A stretch of DNA of 64,000 nt from Lachnospiraceae bacterium (GTDB lineage: Bacteria; Bacillota; Clostridia; Lachnospirales; Lachnospiraceae). Location of the stretch: assembly GCA_902363135.1 (NCBI GenBank), contig CABIZF010000010.1:51108-115107 (forward strand), read 5' to 3'. A model generated the notes under the pieces. The model did no database searches. It worked only from the letters and a program-made list of their open reading frames with translations, and had not been told where the DNA came from. This document shows, one piece after another, positions 17,375-25,177 of the stretch (position 1 is its first letter; the number at the start of each line of letters is the position of its first letter). Position numbers and translations under genes: made by a program.

Positions 17375-17884
17375 ATTAGCGAATTAATGATTAACGAACA
17401 AATCAGAGACCGTGAGATCCGCCTGATTGGCGAGAACGGAGAGCAGCTTGGAATTATGTCGGCCAAGGATGCAATGAAGCTTGCCCGAGAAGCAGAGCTC
17501 GATCTCGTGAAAATTGCCCCGACTGCGAAGCCGCCGGTATGCAAAATCATTGACTATGGTAAATATCGTTATGAGCTGGCAAGAAAAGAGAAAGAGGCCA
17601 GAAAGAAGCAGAAAACGATAGAGATCAAGGAAGTTCGTCTTTCACCGAACATTGATGTAAATGACCTGAATACAAAGGTAGCAAGCGCGAGAAAATTTCT
17701 CACCAAAGGAAATAAGGTAAAGGTAAGCCTTCGTTTCCGCGGCCGTGAGATGGCGCATATGCAGGCAAGCCGTTATATTCTGGAGGACTTTGCAAAGTCG
17801 CTGGAGGATGTGGCTGCGATTGATAAGCCAATCAAGCAGGAAGGCAGAAGCCTCACCCTGTTTTTGATGGAAAAGCGTTCTTAA
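17375..17884 (+). CDS. infC: Translation initiation factor IF-3
   Basis: 169 residues if translation starts at the ATT at 17375, which lies seven bases after GGAGGTG; the first ATG (17387) is four codons later and too far from that site. An ATT start is the well-known hallmark of infC: IF-3 rejects non-standard start codons and so limits its own synthesis. The N domain (LMINEQIRDREIRLIGENGE) and C domain (KVSLRFRGREMAHMQASRYI) are complete. It acts on the 30S subunit during initiation. First gene of the IF3-L35-L20 operon. Confidence 0.95.
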   Translation: MSELMINEQIRDREIRLIGENGEQLGIMSAKDAMKLAREAELDLVKIAPTAKPPVCKIIDYGKYRYELARKEKEARKKQKTIEIKEVRLSPNIDVNDLNTKVASARKFLTKGNKVKVSLRFRGREMAHMQASRYILEDFAKSLEDVAAIDKPIKQEGRSLTLFLMEKRS

Positions 17885-17923
17885 CGTGATTTCAGATATT
17901 CTAAATATAAGGAGGAACTAACA

Positions 17924-18121
17924 ATGCCGAAAATGAAAACCAGCAGAGCAGCTGCAAAACGTTTCAAAAAGACAGGAACAGGATTATTAAAGAGAAATAA
18001 AGCTTATAAGAGCCATATCTTAACAAAGAAGTCCACCAAGAGAAAGAGAAATCTGAGACAGGCTACGATTACAGACAGCACAAATGCTCAGAACATGAAG
18101 AAGATCCTGCCGTACCTGTAA
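17924..18121 (+). CDS. rpmI: Ribosomal protein bL35
   Basis: 65 residues, very basic, starting [20 protein letters not shown], which is the family N-terminus. TAAGGAGGAACTAACA precedes the ATG. Large-subunit protein; second gene of the infC operon, 39 bases after infC. Confidence 0.97.
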   Translation: MPKMKTSRAAAKRFKKTGTGLLKRNKAYKSHILTKKSTKRKRNLRQATITDSTNAQNMKKILPYL

Positions 18122-18173
18122 GACTAGGCAGCAGATGATATCCGAACACAGAAATCGAAGGAGGAAATAAGAA

Positions 18174-18530
18174 ATGGCAAGAATTAAAGGCGGTTTAAAC
18201 GCTAAGAAAAAGCATAACAGAGTATTAAAGCTGGCAAAGGGTTACAGAGGAGCCAGATCTAAACAGTACAGAGTAGCAAAGCAGTCCGTAATGCGTGCAC
18301 TGACCAGCGCATATGCAGGAAGAAAGCAGAAGAAGCGTCAGTACAGACAGCTTTGGATCGCTCGTATCAATGCAGGCGCTCGTCTGAACGGTCTTTCCTA
18401 CAGCAAATTTATGTATGGCCTGAAGCTGGCTGGCGTAGAGCTGAACAGAAAGGTTCTGGCTGACATGGCTGTCAATGATGCTCAGGGCTTTGCGTCCTTA
18501 GTAGAGCTTGCAAAGAGCAAACTTGCTTAA
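18174..18530 (+). CDS. rplT: Ribosomal protein bL20
   Basis: 118 residues, the normal length. It starts [20 protein letters not shown] and keeps the conserved '[20 protein letters not shown]' block. L20 is essential for early 50S assembly and in Firmicutes represses its own operon through the leader upstream of infC. GGAGGAAATAAGA lies before the start. Confidence 0.97.
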   Translation: MARIKGGLNAKKKHNRVLKLAKGYRGARSKQYRVAKQSVMRALTSAYAGRKQKKRQYRQLWIARINAGARLNGLSYSKFMYGLKLAGVELNRKVLADMAVNDAQGFASLVELAKSKLA

Positions 18531-18554
18531 TTATATAGCGCAGTATGAAATCGG

Positions 18555-18589
18555 AACAGTCTGGATAGAAATAGCCAGGCTGTTTTTTA
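18555..18589 (+). terminator. Terminator of the infC operon
   Basis: Arms AACAGTCTGG and CCAGGCTGTT followed by TTTTTAT, 24 bases past rplT. Confidence 0.85.
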
Positions 18590-18590
18590 T

Positions 18591-18662
18591 AATGAGTCAA
18601 GCAAGGTACTTGCTTGGCTCATTTTATGAGCAAGTAGCGAAGCGGATTGTGAATATCTGTTT
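18591..18662 (+). repeat. Dispersed structured repeat, minimal form (copy G)
   Basis: A single long hairpin (AATGAGTCAAGCAA / TTGCTTGGCTCATT) takes the place of the multi-helix domain and is followed at once by the conserved core ATGAGCAAGTAGCGAAGC and GGATTGTGAATATCTG. The tail matches copy F (56304-56459) better than copy B. Confidence 0.75.
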
Positions 18663-18721
18663 GGCATAGATAAAAAGTGGACGGGAAGATTTGTTCGTCT
18701 GAATTAGAAAAGGAGGACATC

Positions 18722-20050
18722 ATGAAATATTTCAGCAATCTGGATTCTATTCGCAGTCATCCGCTGCCTAAATGGTACGATGACTGCAAGCTTGGCATTT
18801 TTATTCACTGGGGACTGTATTCCGTCCCGGCGTTTGCGCCGAAGAGCGGACAGCTCGGTACGATCGAGCTTGACGAGCGGTGGTTCGCGAACAATCCATA
18901 TGCAGAGTGGTATTACAATTCAGTAAAAATCGGACACGGGCCGAGCTATGACTATCATGTAAATACTTATGGAAAAGATTTTGCCTATGAAGGCTTTGCC
19001 GATATGTGGAAAGCAGAGCATTTTGATCCGCAAAGCTGGGCAAAGCTGTTTAAGAAAGCGGGTGCAGGGTATGTGGTGCTGACGACGAAGCATCACGACG
19101 GCTTCTGCCTGTGGCCGTCGGAATATACGGATTACAATGCGGCAAAGCACGGGCCGGGCCGGGATCTGTTTGGCGAACTGACGGCAGCTGTACGCGGGGA
19201 AGGACTGCATATGGGCGCTTATTATTCCGGTATCATCGACTGGCGCTATACAAAGCGTCCGGTAACCTGCGGCTATGAATGCGATTACCCGGACAATGTC
19301 AGCTACGCCTACAGTGATTATGCTTACAATCAGGTGATGGAGCTGATTGACCGTTACGAGCCGTCTGTGCTCTGGAATGATATCGGTTGGCCGGTCAAAG
19401 GCTATACAGACCTTCCGTATCTGATTTCCTACTATTATAATCGGGTGCCGGAAGGCGTCATCGGCGATCGCTGGATGGTGAATAAAGATGACTTCTGGTA
19501 TGACTTTTCCACAAAGGAATACCAGGTAGGGGCAGCACATGTGGATAAAAAGTGGGAAATGACACGAGGACTTGGATTATCCTTTGGATATAACCAGACA
19601 GAGGGGGAAGCGGACTGCATCGGAAAGGATGAACTGATCTGCCTGCTCATTGATACGGTCGTCCACAACGGAAACCTCTTGCTGAATATCGGACCGAAGG
19701 CGGACGGAACGATCCCATCTGTACAGGAAGAGCGTCTGCTTTATCTCGGTGCGTGGCTGGAGCAAAATGGAGAGGGCATCTACGGAACCAGACCGTATCG
19801 TACGCCGGAGCTGAAGGAAAAGAATGGGAGCCAGCTGTACTTTACGCAGAAGGGGGATACGGTATATCTCTTTGTGGCAGCACCTCAGGATGGGGAAAAC
19901 GTGATCTGTATGGAAAATATATTTGGTACGACAGTGAAGCTGACTGATCTGCAGGGCAATGCAATCCTGTATGAGATGGAAGATGAGCTGCTGCGTTTTA
20001 CTGTGAATGCAAAAGGAACAGCGCCGGTGGCGGTGCGTGTGCAGATTTAG
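18722..20050 (+). CDS. Alpha-L-fucosidase, GH29
   Basis: 442 residues from the ATG at 18722 (AAAGGAGGACATC upstream). No signal peptide, so cytoplasmic. GH29 landmarks: 'CKLGIFIHWGLYSVPAFAP' near the N-terminus, 'YVVLTTKHHDGFCLWPSEYT' and 'HMGAYYSGIIDW'. The nucleophile aspartate is in 'EPSVLWNDIGWP'. A short C-terminal beta-sandwich follows, with 'NLLLNIGPKADGTIP' closing the barrel. It removes terminal alpha-fucose from host or plant glycans. No transporter or regulator adjoins it, so it appears to be a single-gene unit set between repeat copies. Confidence 0.93.
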   Translation: MKYFSNLDSIRSHPLPKWYDDCKLGIFIHWGLYSVPAFAPKSGQLGTIELDERWFANNPYAEWYYNSVKIGHGPSYDYHVNTYGKDFAYEGFADMWKAEHFDPQSWAKLFKKAGAGYVVLTTKHHDGFCLWPSEYTDYNAAKHGPGRDLFGELTAAVRGEGLHMGAYYSGIIDWRYTKRPVTCGYECDYPDNVSYAYSDYAYNQVMELIDRYEPSVLWNDIGWPVKGYTDLPYLISYYYNRVPEGVIGDRWMVNKDDFWYDFSTKEYQVGAAHVDKKWEMTRGLGLSFGYNQTEGEADCIGKDELICLLIDTVVHNGNLLLNIGPKADGTIPSVQEERLLYLGAWLEQNGEGIYGTRPYRTPELKEKNGSQLYFTQKGDTVYLFVAAPQDGENVICMENIFGTTVKLTDLQGNAILYEMEDELLRFTVNAKGTAPVAVRVQI

Positions 20051-20169
20051 GAAAAAGAGTCACGATCGCGGTATGAGAGAAGGAGCCGAAGCCAGGCGAT
20101 GAGCATCCTTGACTGGCAGATATTTGCAATCAATACCTGCTGCTTGACTGCCCAATATTCGCATATCGT

Positions 20170-20357
20170 GAACGCAGATAAGCATTCCCCCGCTTCAAAT
20201 GCGCGGAGCACTAAGCGACAGGTGAGGGGGATGCTTATGTCAGTGGGAGTTGAAAGCTCCCACTGACAGATCGCGAAGCGACTGTGTTCATGAGCAAGTA
20301 GCGAAGCTAGGCCCTGTCAGCAGAGCTGCAGGGATGGATTGCGAATGTCCGCTTTAC
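20170..20357 (+). repeat. Dispersed structured repeat, full-length copy C
   Basis: Nearly identical to 16824-17011 (GAACGCAGATAAGCATTCCC to GTCCGCTTTAC). The inner hairpin has one broken pair (AATGC/GCACT). Just upstream (20149-20168) it carries TGCCCAATATTCGCATATCG, otherwise found in copy H2, so this is a joint of two subtypes. Confidence 0.88.
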
Positions 20358-20366
20358 TCAGAACAT

Positions 20367-20395
20367 AAAAAAATCCGGTATCAACTGATACCGGA
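20367..20395 (-). terminator. Terminator of tRNA-Leu(CAG)
   Basis: On the minus strand TCCGGTATCA and TGATACCGGA form a perfect 10-bp stem followed by seven Ts, directly after the tRNA. Confidence 0.9.
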
Positions 20396-20401
20396 CTCCT
20401 A

Positions 20402-20485
20402 TGCGGAGAATGGGACTTGAACCCACACGATGTTGCCACCACAGGCACCTGAAGCCTGCGCGTCTGCCTATTCCGCCATCTCCGC
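20402..20485 (-). tRNA. tRNA-Leu, anticodon CAG
   Basis: On the minus strand the acceptor GCGGAGA pairs with TCTCCGC. The anticodon arm is CAGGC-TTCAGGT-GCCTG, giving anticodon CAG; a long variable arm and GGTTCAAGTCC T-arm are present. No CCA is encoded (ATA follows). The long variable arm and D-arm fit a leucine tRNA. Confidence 0.93.
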
Positions 20486-20616
20486 GTTCCTTGTCTGTTG
20501 CTCTCGCAACTGACGAAAATTATAATACATCATCATTCAAAAAATGTCAACACTTTTTTTGAAATTTTTTTGATTTTTTCTAAAAAAAGATTTTTTATAT
20601 TTTTTTCAAAAAACTG

Positions 20617-20645
20617 TTGACAATACAAGAGGACACTGCTATAAT
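20617..20645 (+). promoter_or_regulatory. Promoter of tRNA-Leu(AAG)
   Basis: TTGACA, 17 bases, TATAAT, eleven bases before the tRNA. The upstream 90 bases are A/T tracts, like an UP element. Confidence 0.88.
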
Positions 20646-20656
20646 TCATCTTGTTC

Positions 20657-20741
20657 GCGGAAGTGTCGGAACTGGCAGACGAGCAAGACTAAGGATCTTG
20701 TGAGCATTGCGCTCGTGTGGGTTCAAGTCCCATCTTCCGCA
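20657..20741 (+). tRNA. tRNA-Leu, anticodon AAG
   Basis: Acceptor GCGGAAG pairs with CTTCCGC. The anticodon arm is CAAGA-CTAAGGA-TCTTG, so the anticodon is AAG (read as inosine-containing or A34). A long variable arm and GGTTCAAGTCC T-arm are present. Divergent from the CAG tRNA, 170 bases away. Confidence 0.93.
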
Positions 20742-20751
20742 TACAGGATAA

Positions 20752-20791
20752 GACGTGATGATTAGCAGAAGTGCTGGTTATCACGTTTTTT
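20752..20791 (+). terminator. Terminator of tRNA-Leu(AAG)
   Basis: Arms ACGTGATGATTAGC and GGTTATCACGT (with small mismatches), followed by TTTTTT. Confidence 0.75.
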
Positions 20792-20917
20792 CTTTCCAGG
20801 AAATGAGTGCTCCTGCCATGTGGTATAGACCGGTTTATTTTCAGAGGCCTGCTATTTTTCTGGTTTTTTACGGTGAAATGCCTGCAAATTTCTAAGGATA
20901 TTCCTGGAAGTCCTGTA

Positions 20918-21066
20918 TTGACAATTTCAGCATAGCGTAGTAAGCTTGAAGCCGTGCCTGAAAGGGCATATTTTTCTGCGAGGCATCCCTGCGGCGCATC
21001 CTGACAGTTCTGCTGTAAGGCCGGTCGACAGGGTCTTAATACTCCGCTGTTTACAGCGGGGTATTT
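20918..21066 (+). ncRNA. Candidate small RNA
   Basis: TTGACA, 17 bases and TAAGCT (20918-20946) precede about 115 bases with several short hairpins (TGCC-TGAAAG-GGCA; CTGACAG-TTCT-GCTGT). It ends in a strong stem AATACTCCGCTG / CAGCGGGGTATT (21038-21065) with a weak U-tract. No reading frame fits. The -10 box is poor. I could not match it to 6S, SRP or tmRNA. The rest of 20792-21200 shows nothing else. Confidence 0.4.
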
Positions 21067-21246
21067 AATTGTGCGGAAGCAGAAAATGGTGTGCCAGACT
21101 TTATAAAAAATTCGTTTGACATTTACCGGAAATACAGGTACATTGTAGGAAGTAGTATGCTGGCTGGTATAAGATTTTGCAGTCGGTGAACTCTATGAAT
21201 GTATCCAAGGTTGAGAAGAAGGAACAAATGCAGGAGGGAATCCAGG

Positions 21247-22383
21247 ATGCCAAGAAACAGAGAGGACCATTCAAATCCGATGAATGGGAGAAACGGCTCG
21301 GGAAATAAAAAGCCGGGGATGAATATGAAAAAAGTCTTTGCAATCAGCTTTTGTATTGTGCTCGGAATTGTGTTTATCAGCGGTGGTGTCATTTATAAGC
21401 TCGGACATGATCTGTACAGCAGCGTGAATTATGTGGCGGATGACGACGTAAAGACGGTTGAGACGCTTCCGGATGCAGCAATCGAAGAGACTCTCAGCAC
21501 AGAAGAGCGTACTGGACGTTCTGTAGATAAGGATGAGCTGAGCAATATTCAGGATCAGATGAAGAATCTGAAGCTGGAGACAAAATCAGATGATGATATT
21601 TACAATGTATTGCTCGTCGGAGTAGACCGTCAGGATAAGACGTGGAATGGTAATTCTGACGCGATGATCCTTGTTTCTATTAATAAAGCGAAAAATCATG
21701 TGTCTATGATTTCTCTGATGCGTGATACGTATGTCGATATCGACGGTGTTGGCTATGCGAAGCTGAATGCGGCTTATGCATACGGAGCAGGTCCGCTGCT
21801 CTGCCAGACGGTGACGGATACCTTCCGTGTTCAGGTAGACCGTTATGTTGCGGTAGACTTCTGGTCTCTGGTGGATATCATCGATATCATCGGCGGCGTA
21901 GATCTGGAGATCACGGCCAAAGAGGCAGAGGTCGCAAATGGATATATCAATGATATGTGCGAGCGTCAGCTGAATATCGATCCGTCGGAGCATCAGCTTC
22001 CGGCAGAGGGCGGTATGGTACATTGTGATGGTGTACAGGCGGTTGCTTATGCACGAAACCGTTATGTCGGCAACTCTGATTTTGAGCGTACACAGCGTCA
22101 GCGCTATGTATTGACTCAGCTGATGGCAGAGGCGAAGCAGCTGAGTGTAGCACAGCTCACAGAGAAAATGCAGGCGATTCTGGAGCACGTGACGATGAAT
22201 ATTCCGGAGACGGAGATATGGAGCATGGTGACAGAGCTTCCGGAGATGCTTGACTATAAGTTTGAACAGGTACGGATCCCGTATGACGATATGTATGATG
22301 TTATTTATGTAAATGGTCAGGATATGCTTGTTCCGTACTGGGAAGAGACGCTGCAGAAGCTGCAGGAGCAGATCTACAGCTGA
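21247..22383 (+). CDS. LytR-CpsA-Psr (LCP) family cell-wall glycopolymer ligase
   Basis: 378 residues from the ATG at 21247 (GGAGGGAATCCAGG upstream). A short basic cytoplasmic tail, one membrane segment (VFAISFCIVLGIVFISGGVI), a linker, then the LCP domain: 'VLLVGVDRQDKTWNGNSDAM', 'VSMISLMRDTYVDIDG', 'KLNAAYAYGAGPLLCQTV', and 'AVAYARNRYVGNSDFERTQR' with the arginines that bind the lipid-linked pyrophosphate. Such enzymes attach teichoic acid or capsule polymers to peptidoglycan outside the membrane. It is alone between a possible small RNA and a terminator. Confidence 0.93.
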   Translation: MPRNREDHSNPMNGRNGSGNKKPGMNMKKVFAISFCIVLGIVFISGGVIYKLGHDLYSSVNYVADDDVKTVETLPDAAIEETLSTEERTGRSVDKDELSNIQDQMKNLKLETKSDDDIYNVLLVGVDRQDKTWNGNSDAMILVSINKAKNHVSMISLMRDTYVDIDGVGYAKLNAAYAYGAGPLLCQTVTDTFRVQVDRYVAVDFWSLVDIIDIIGGVDLEITAKEAEVANGYINDMCERQLNIDPSEHQLPAEGGMVHCDGVQAVAYARNRYVGNSDFERTQRQRYVLTQLMAEAKQLSVAQLTEKMQAILEHVTMNIPETEIWSMVTELPEMLDYKFEQVRIPYDDMYDVIYVNGQDMLVPYWEETLQKLQEQIYS

Positions 22384-22403
22384 TGGCAGTATAAAAGGCG
22401 ATA

Positions 22404-22439
22404 AAAGAGGGCGGTATGTGAAAGCATACCGCCCTCTTT
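22404..22439. terminator. Bidirectional terminator
   Basis: Perfect 15-bp arms, AAAGAGGGCGGTATG and CATACCGCCCTCTTT, serve the LCP gene and, on the other strand, the small gene at 22504. A second hairpin (GTGTTACAGGA / TCCTGTAACAC) follows at 22439-22468. Confidence 0.85.
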
Positions 22440-22503
22440 GTGTTACAGGAAATTGTGTCCTGTAACACAAAAACGCTCTGCGATTTTTAAAATCCTTTGC
22501 AGT

Positions 22504-22683
22504 TTACTGCTCGTCTTCTTCACAGGTGTTGTGACAGTCTCTTGTCTTTCCGTAGCTTTTGGCACCGTGGAGAGACTGGCTGGCATTCGTCTTTTCGGAT
22601 GTCGTGCGTTCTGAGGTGCTCTGCCTTGCAGAGGTTGAATTGGATGCTTTGGAAGTAGTTTTGGAAGTTGCGTTTTTTGTCAT
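22504..22683 (-). CDS. Small Ser/Thr/Lys-rich protein of unknown function
   Basis: 59 residues: MTKNATSKTTSKASNSTSAR, then a similar run, ending HNTCEEDEQ. GGAGGCAATCGCT lies directly before the ATG, which supports translation. It is low-complexity, with about half the residues Ser, Thr, Lys or Asn, and likely disordered. Two cysteines near the C-terminus (CHNTC) could bind a metal. I do not recognise the family. It converges on the LCP gene and shares its terminator. Confidence 0.65.
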   Translation of the reverse strand: MTKNATSKTTSKASNSTSARQSTSERTTSEKTNASQSLHGAKSYGKTRDCHNTCEEDEQ

Positions 22684-22804
22684 AGCGATTGCCTCCTGAA
22701 AATAATTTTCGGCGAGCGCCGGAATGCCGGTCGCTTACCGTTACCGTAGTAGTATTCCGTGAATTCGGAAAAGTATACGGCAAATGATACTTGCAATTTA
22801 TGTG

Positions 22805-22945
22805 TTGCAATTTTCTGGAAACTGTATTATAATTCCTAGTGTAAAAAAACTTACCCTTCAAATAGTTTTTTTTACAAACCCCTTATTAATTATTTATACT
22901 CCCCTCGAAGCGACCGACAGCTCCCCTGCCGGTCGCTTCTCTTTG
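22805..22945 (+). ncRNA. Candidate small RNA with promoter and terminator
   Basis: TTGCAA, 17 bases, TATAAT (22805-22833), then about 105 AT-rich bases, then arms GAAGCGACCG / CGGTCGCTTC followed by TCTTTG (22907-22945). No reading frame with a ribosome site lies between. It is divergent from the small protein gene at 22683. Nothing else is seen up to the rhodanese gene at 23100. Confidence 0.5.
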
Positions 22946-23099
22946 TTTGCTTTATCATCCGCGATATATATGTCAGCAGATTGGCGGGATAAAAAGATGT
23001 ATAGCAGAACAGCGTTTACGCGTGTGAATGACCGTAAGCAGGATGGCGAATACTATATAATACCGGGGAGAGAATGCCCGGCTGTAAGGAGGCTAAGAT

Positions 23100-23405
23100 A
23101 TGCTCGAGACAGTTCCGGCAAAACTGCTGGATGCATACGCGCAGGATGAGAATGCGCTTGTGGTCGATCTGAGGTCGTCGGAAGAATATCAGTCAGGGCA
23201 CATGCGCGGGGCGGTAAATGCCCCGATGGGGCAGTTCGCGGACGGATGGCCGGAACGCGAAAGGACGATTGTGCTTTACTGCGACCGTGGAGCCATGAGC
23301 ATGGCTGTCGGGAGAAGACTTTCGGAGCAGGGATATCGGGTGAAAAGCGTTGTGGGCGGGTTTCATGCGTACCGCGGGACACAGATTGTGACGGGGCGAG
23401 AATAA
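23100..23405 (+). CDS. Rhodanese-like domain protein
   Basis: 101 residues, one rhodanese domain. 'ALVVDLRSSEEYQSGHMRGA' is the CH2-A motif and the catalytic cysteine is in 'TIVLYCDRGAMSMAVGRRL', closing with 'VKSVVGGFHAYRG'. It could carry a persulfide for sulfur transfer. GTAAGGAGGCTAAGAT precedes the ATG. It stands before the phosphodiesterase gene by 66 bases. Confidence 0.9.
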   Translation: MLETVPAKLLDAYAQDENALVVDLRSSEEYQSGHMRGAVNAPMGQFADGWPERERTIVLYCDRGAMSMAVGRRLSEQGYRVKSVVGGFHAYRGTQIVTGRE

Positions 23406-23471
23406 GGATTGACAAAAACAAAGCGCACGCATTAAGATAAAAAGAACGAGAGAGTACAAAAGGAGGAGAAC

Positions 23472-24014
23472 ATGAAGCTTTTAATCGCATCAGATATTCA
23501 TGGATCTGCATATTACTGCAGAAAAATGCTGGAAGCATATGAGAAGGAGGGGGCGCAGAGGATGCTTCTGCTCGGAGACATTCTTTACCACGGTCCGAGA
23601 AATGATCTTCCGAAGGAGTATGCGCCCAAAGAAGTGATCCGCATGCTGAACGAAAAGAAAAATGAGATCTATGCCATCCGCGGCAACTGTGAGGCAGAAG
23701 TGGATCAGATGGTGCTGCAGTTTCCGGTATTGGCAGATTATATGATACTGTTTGCGGGAGAGCGGGCGATCTATGCGACACACGGACATGTATACAATGA
23801 GAACCATCTTCCGCCGCTGAAGCCGGGTGATGTTCTGCTGCATGGGCATACACATGTCCTTCGGGCTGAGGAAAAAGACGGGCTTCTGATTTTGAATCCG
23901 GGTTCCACGTCAATCCCGAAGGAGGGCAATCCGCCGACCTATGCGACGCTTGAGGACGGACTGTTCCGGATCTGCACCTTTGATGGCGAACCGGTAAAGG
24001 AAGTGCAGTTATGA
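23472..24014 (+). CDS. yfcE: Metallophosphoesterase, YfcE type
   Basis: 180 residues with all five metal motifs: 'IASDIHGSAYY' (D-x-H), 'LLLGDILYHGP' (GD-x-x-x-x-G), 'IRGNCEAEVD' (GNC), 'THGHVYNENH' and 'LLHGHTHV'. YfcE enzymes hydrolyse model phosphodiesters; the natural substrate is unsettled. AAAGGAGGAGAAC precedes the ATG. Its stop overlaps the start of the methyltransferase by four bases. A second YfcE-like gene lies at 27176. Confidence 0.9.
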   Translation: MKLLIASDIHGSAYYCRKMLEAYEKEGAQRMLLLGDILYHGPRNDLPKEYAPKEVIRMLNEKKNEIYAIRGNCEAEVDQMVLQFPVLADYMILFAGERAIYATHGHVYNENHLPPLKPGDVLLHGHTHVLRAEEKDGLLILNPGSTSIPKEGNPPTYATLEDGLFRICTFDGEPVKEVQL

Positions 24015-25174
24015 GCGCGCAGATGGAGCTGATGGCACCGTGCCACTTTGGTCTGGAGGTGGTGCTGAAACGGGAGATTCAGGATCTTGGATATGAGATC
24101 AGCTGTGTGGAAGACGGGCGGGTGACGTTCTACGGGGACGCAGAGGCAATTGCGGTCTCGAATATGTTTCTGCGCAGTGCAGAACGTATTCTGCTGAAGG
24201 TCGGTGCGATCCACGCGGAGACGTTTGACGAGCTCTTTGAGCGGACGCGGGCATTACCGTGGGAGGACTATCTTCCGCAGGATGCAAAATTCTGGGTGAC
24301 GAAGGCGACGTCTGTAAAAAGTAAGCTTTTCAGCCCATCGGATATCCAGTCAATTGTAAAGAAAGCGATCGTAGAACGCCTGAAGACGGTCTACGGGACA
24401 GAGTGGTTCCGTGAGGATGGTGCTCAATATCCGATCAGGATCTGCTTTATGAAGGATGAGGCGGTGATCGGACTGGATACGACCGGAGAGTCCTTACACA
24501 AGCGGGGATATCGGAAGCTGACAGCCAAGGCGCCGATCTCAGAGACACTGGCTTCGGCACTGATTATGCTGACACCGTGGAAGGCAGACCGGATTCTGGT
24601 CGATCCGTTTTGCGGAAGCGGCACGTTCCCGATCGAGGCGGCCATGATGGCAGCTAATATTGCACCGGGTATGAACCGGAGCTTCCTCGCGGAGAACTGG
24701 AAGAATCTTGTGCCGCGCAGGAATTGGTACAATGCGGTCGAGGAAGCACAGGATCTCGTTGATGATACCGTTGAGACGGACATTCAGGGCTATGATATCG
24801 ATGGCGAGGTGATCAAGGCAGCGCGGGAAAATGCCAGACTGGCAGGTGTGGATCATCTGATTCATTTTCAGCAGCGAGGAGTTTCAGAGCTGAATCATCC
24901 GAAAAAATACGGCTTTATTATCACAAACCCTCCGTATGGAGAACGAATTGAGGAGCGCGCAAATCTTCCGGCGCTGTATACGGAGATCGGGCGGGCGTTT
25001 TCTCGGCTTGACTCATGGTCGGAATATGTGATTACTTCTTACGATCAGGCAGAAAAATATATCGGGAAAAAAGCGGACAAGAATCGGAAGATTTACAATG
25101 GTATGATTAAGACCTACTATTATCAGTTTTTGGGACCGCGCCCGCCGAAGCGCAGAAATGAGGAGAAGGCCTGA
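24011..25174 (+). CDS. THUMP-domain class I SAM-dependent RNA methyltransferase (RlmL/YpsC type)
   Basis: 387 residues. The N-terminal part (LMAPCHFGLEVVLKREIQDL) and THUMP region (about 55-160) bind RNA. A Rossmann methyltransferase domain follows, with the SAM loop 'LVDPFCGSGTFPIEAAMMAA' and catalytic 'IITNPPYGERIE', the N-P-P-Y signature of N-methyltransferases acting on guanine. This is the first half of E. coli RlmL and the Bacillus YpsC family, expected to make m2G in 23S rRNA. The start overlaps the previous stop as ATGA. Confidence 0.9.
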   Translation: MSAQMELMAPCHFGLEVVLKREIQDLGYEISCVEDGRVTFYGDAEAIAVSNMFLRSAERILLKVGAIHAETFDELFERTRALPWEDYLPQDAKFWVTKATSVKSKLFSPSDIQSIVKKAIVERLKTVYGTEWFREDGAQYPIRICFMKDEAVIGLDTTGESLHKRGYRKLTAKAPISETLASALIMLTPWKADRILVDPFCGSGTFPIEAAMMAANIAPGMNRSFLAENWKNLVPRRNWYNAVEEAQDLVDDTVETDIQGYDIDGEVIKAARENARLAGVDHLIHFQQRGVSELNHPKKYGFIITNPPYGERIEERANLPALYTEIGRAFSRLDSWSEYVITSYDQAEKYIGKKADKNRKIYNGMIKTYYYQFLGPRPPKRRNEEKA

Positions 25175-25177
25175 GGC

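Noticed and set aside
22784..23149. 121-codon plus-strand frame before the rhodanese gene
   Set aside because: Crosses a promoter and terminator, lacks a ribosome site and is AT-rich non-protein-like sequence.
23053..23913. 286-codon minus-strand frame across the rhodanese and YfcE genes
   Set aside because: No ribosome site or domain; both plus-strand genes have clear motifs.
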